The notes beneath the pieces were generated by a model. It was not told where the DNA came from, did not search any database, and saw only the letters and a list, made by a program, of their open reading frames with translations. A stretch of DNA of 6,705 nucleotides from JAVJPJ01 sp040217295 (GTDB taxonomy: Bacteria > Pseudomonadota > Alphaproteobacteria > Rhodobacterales > Rhodobacteraceae), in the NCBI GenBank assembly GCA_964460185.1, contig CAYWTM010000154.1, forward strand, positions 1 through 6,705. The letters run 5' to 3'. Each line of letters begins with the position of its first letter. The stretch's first letter is position 1. Of this stretch, positions 6,074 to 6,705 are shown one piece after another. Made by a program: the position numbers and the translations under genes.

Positions 6074-6103
6074 GCGTCAGCCCCCACAACGGCTTCCTGA
6101 CGT
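6074..6103 (+). other. Possible alternative helix competing with the riboswitch
   Basis: CGTCAG (6075-6080) is the exact reverse complement of CTGACG (6097-6102), and G6074 can wobble with U6103. This 7-bp helix would use C6097 of the pseudoknot and G6102 and U6103 of P1, so it cannot coexist with the ligand-bound fold and would free the metK ribosome-binding site. Just upstream CGGC-GTAA-GCCG (6063-6074) forms a small GNRA-loop hairpin after the lnt stop. It is inferred from base pairing only. Confidence 0.3.
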
Positions 6104-6127
6104 GGGGCTCAAATATTTACTGGAGCA
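6079..6127 (+). promoter_or_regulatory. SAM/SAH riboswitch controlling metK
   Basis: The lnt-metK spacer matches my recollection of the SAM/SAH riboswitch class, which binds S-adenosylmethionine or S-adenosylhomocysteine and is known upstream of metK in Rhodobacterales. Stem P1 is CCCCAC (6082-6087) with GTGGGG (6102-6107), extendable by AG/CT pairs (6079-6080 with 6108-6109) around a bulged C6081. The loop holds the conserved stretch ACAACGGC-TTCCTGA (6086-6100). Its TTCC (6094-6097) can pair with GGAG (6122-6125), inside conserved TGGAGCA (6121-6127), to form the pseudoknot. GGAG is also the metK ribosome-binding site, 9 bases before ATG 6135, so ligand binding should block translation. The A/T-rich linker at 6109-6120 contains the palindrome AAATATTT. 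No T-run follows, so control is translational rather than by termination. Confidence 0.9.
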
Positions 6128-6134
6128 CCCTTCA

Positions 6135-6705
6135 ATGGCCCGTGACAATTATCTCTTCACCTCCGAATCCGTTTCGGAGGGGCATCCCGACAAGGTTTGC
6201 GACCGAATTTCGGATGCCGTGCTTGACGCATTCCTGACCGAGGAACCCGAGGCGCGCGTGGCCTGTGAAACCTTCGCCACCACCAATCGCGTGGTGATCG
6301 GCGGCGAAGTGGGCCTGTCCGATCAGGCCAAGCTGGCTGAATACATGGGAAAGATCGATCAGATCGCCCGCGAGTGCATCAAGGATATCGGCTACGAACA
6401 GGACAAGTTCCACCACGAAACGGTGGAGATCACGAACCTGTTGCACGAACAATCCGCCCATATCGCGCAAGGCGTCGATGCGGCCGACAACAAGGACGAA
6501 GGCGCGGGCGATCAGGGGATCATGTTCGGCTTTGCGGTGGATGAAACGCCCGAATTGATGCCTGCGCCCATTCACTACGCCCATTCGATCCTGCGCCGCC
6601 TGGCCGAGGTGCGCAAATCGGGCGCAGAACCGGCGCTCGGGCCCGATGCGAAAAGCCAGCTGACCGTGCGCTATGAAAACGGGCGCCCGGTGGGTGTCAG
6701 TTCCG
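6135..6705 (+). CDS. metK: S-adenosylmethionine synthetase MetK, 5' part
   Basis: The first 190 codons are present; the window edge cuts a protein normally near 390 residues. MetK is the cytosolic enzyme that makes SAM from methionine and ATP, releasing phosphate and pyrophosphate. The N terminus reads FTSESVSEGHPDK, with H17, D19 and K20 in the conserved nucleotide/methionine/Mg2+ site, followed by C22-D-x-ISDAVLDA. The family signature GAGDQGIMFG starts at G123 and is intact. ATG 6135 is supported by GGAG 9 bases upstream and by the canonical N terminus. It lies 72 bases after lnt. It is probably controlled at translation by the SAM/SAH riboswitch in that spacer, closing a product-feedback loop. 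I see no confident promoter in the spacer: TTGAAC at 6045-6050 resembles a -35 but lacks a good -10, so transcription may come partly from the lnt operon. Confidence 0.97.
   Translation, partial: MARDNYLFTSESVSEGHPDKVCDRISDAVLDAFLTEEPEARVACETFATTNRVVIGGEVGLSDQAKLAEYMGKIDQIARECIKDIGYEQDKFHHETVEITNLLHEQSAHIAQGVDAADNKDEGAGDQGIMFGFAVDETPELMPAPIHYAHSILRRLAEVRKSGAEPALGPDAKSQLTVRYENGRPVGVSS

Noticed and set aside
6045..6074. TTGAAC (6045-6050) as the -35 of a metK promoter
   Set aside because: No acceptable -10 lies 16-18 bases downstream, and a start there would remove the upstream arm of the leader; it is noted only under metK.

Overview
The window is a chromosomal housekeeping segment of an alphaproteobacterium, most likely from the order Rhodobacterales (Roseobacter/Rhodobacter relatives). 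Three things point there: high G+C with strong G/C third-position bias, the gene order miaB - phoH - ybeY - corC - lnt - metK all on the plus strand, and a SAM/SAH-type riboswitch directly before metK, a class known only from Rhodobacterales metK leaders. No mobile element, CRISPR array, tRNA or rRNA is visible.

Layout: bases 1-557 hold the 3' part of miaB (tRNA 2-methylthio-N6-isopentenyladenosine synthase). A 309-base gap (558-866) carries a candidate extended -10 promoter (779-787) and a leader hairpin (804-839). Two small envelope genes follow: a secreted OmpA-like protein (867-1439) and a lipoprotein (1451-1807). They share an ungapped 35-residue module (19 of 35 identical) bounded by two cysteines. 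A hairpin at 1831-1849 may end this two-gene unit, and an inverted repeat with promoter-like sequence precedes phoH.

Bases 1992-6062 form a tight phoH-ybeY-corC-lnt cluster: a PhoH-type ATPase with a TTG start, the YbeY rRNA-maturation endoribonuclease, a soluble CBS-domain CorC/YbeX protein, and apolipoprotein N-acyltransferase Lnt, whose GTG start overlaps the corC stop. The neighbourhood combines RNA metabolism (miaB, phoH, ybeY) with envelope functions (OmpA-like protein, lipoprotein, lnt). Lnt performs the last step of lipoprotein maturation, so the small lipoprotein upstream is a plausible substrate.

The 72-base lnt-metK spacer holds the riboswitch, a compact pseudoknot that pairs with the metK ribosome-binding site, followed by the first 190 codons of metK (S-adenosylmethionine synthetase), cut by the window edge. 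SAM made by MetK, or SAH derived from it, would shut off metK translation. The most interesting items are this riboswitch, a possible competing helix within it, and the duplicated IDPDGC...PVC module in the two envelope proteins, whose function I do not recognise.
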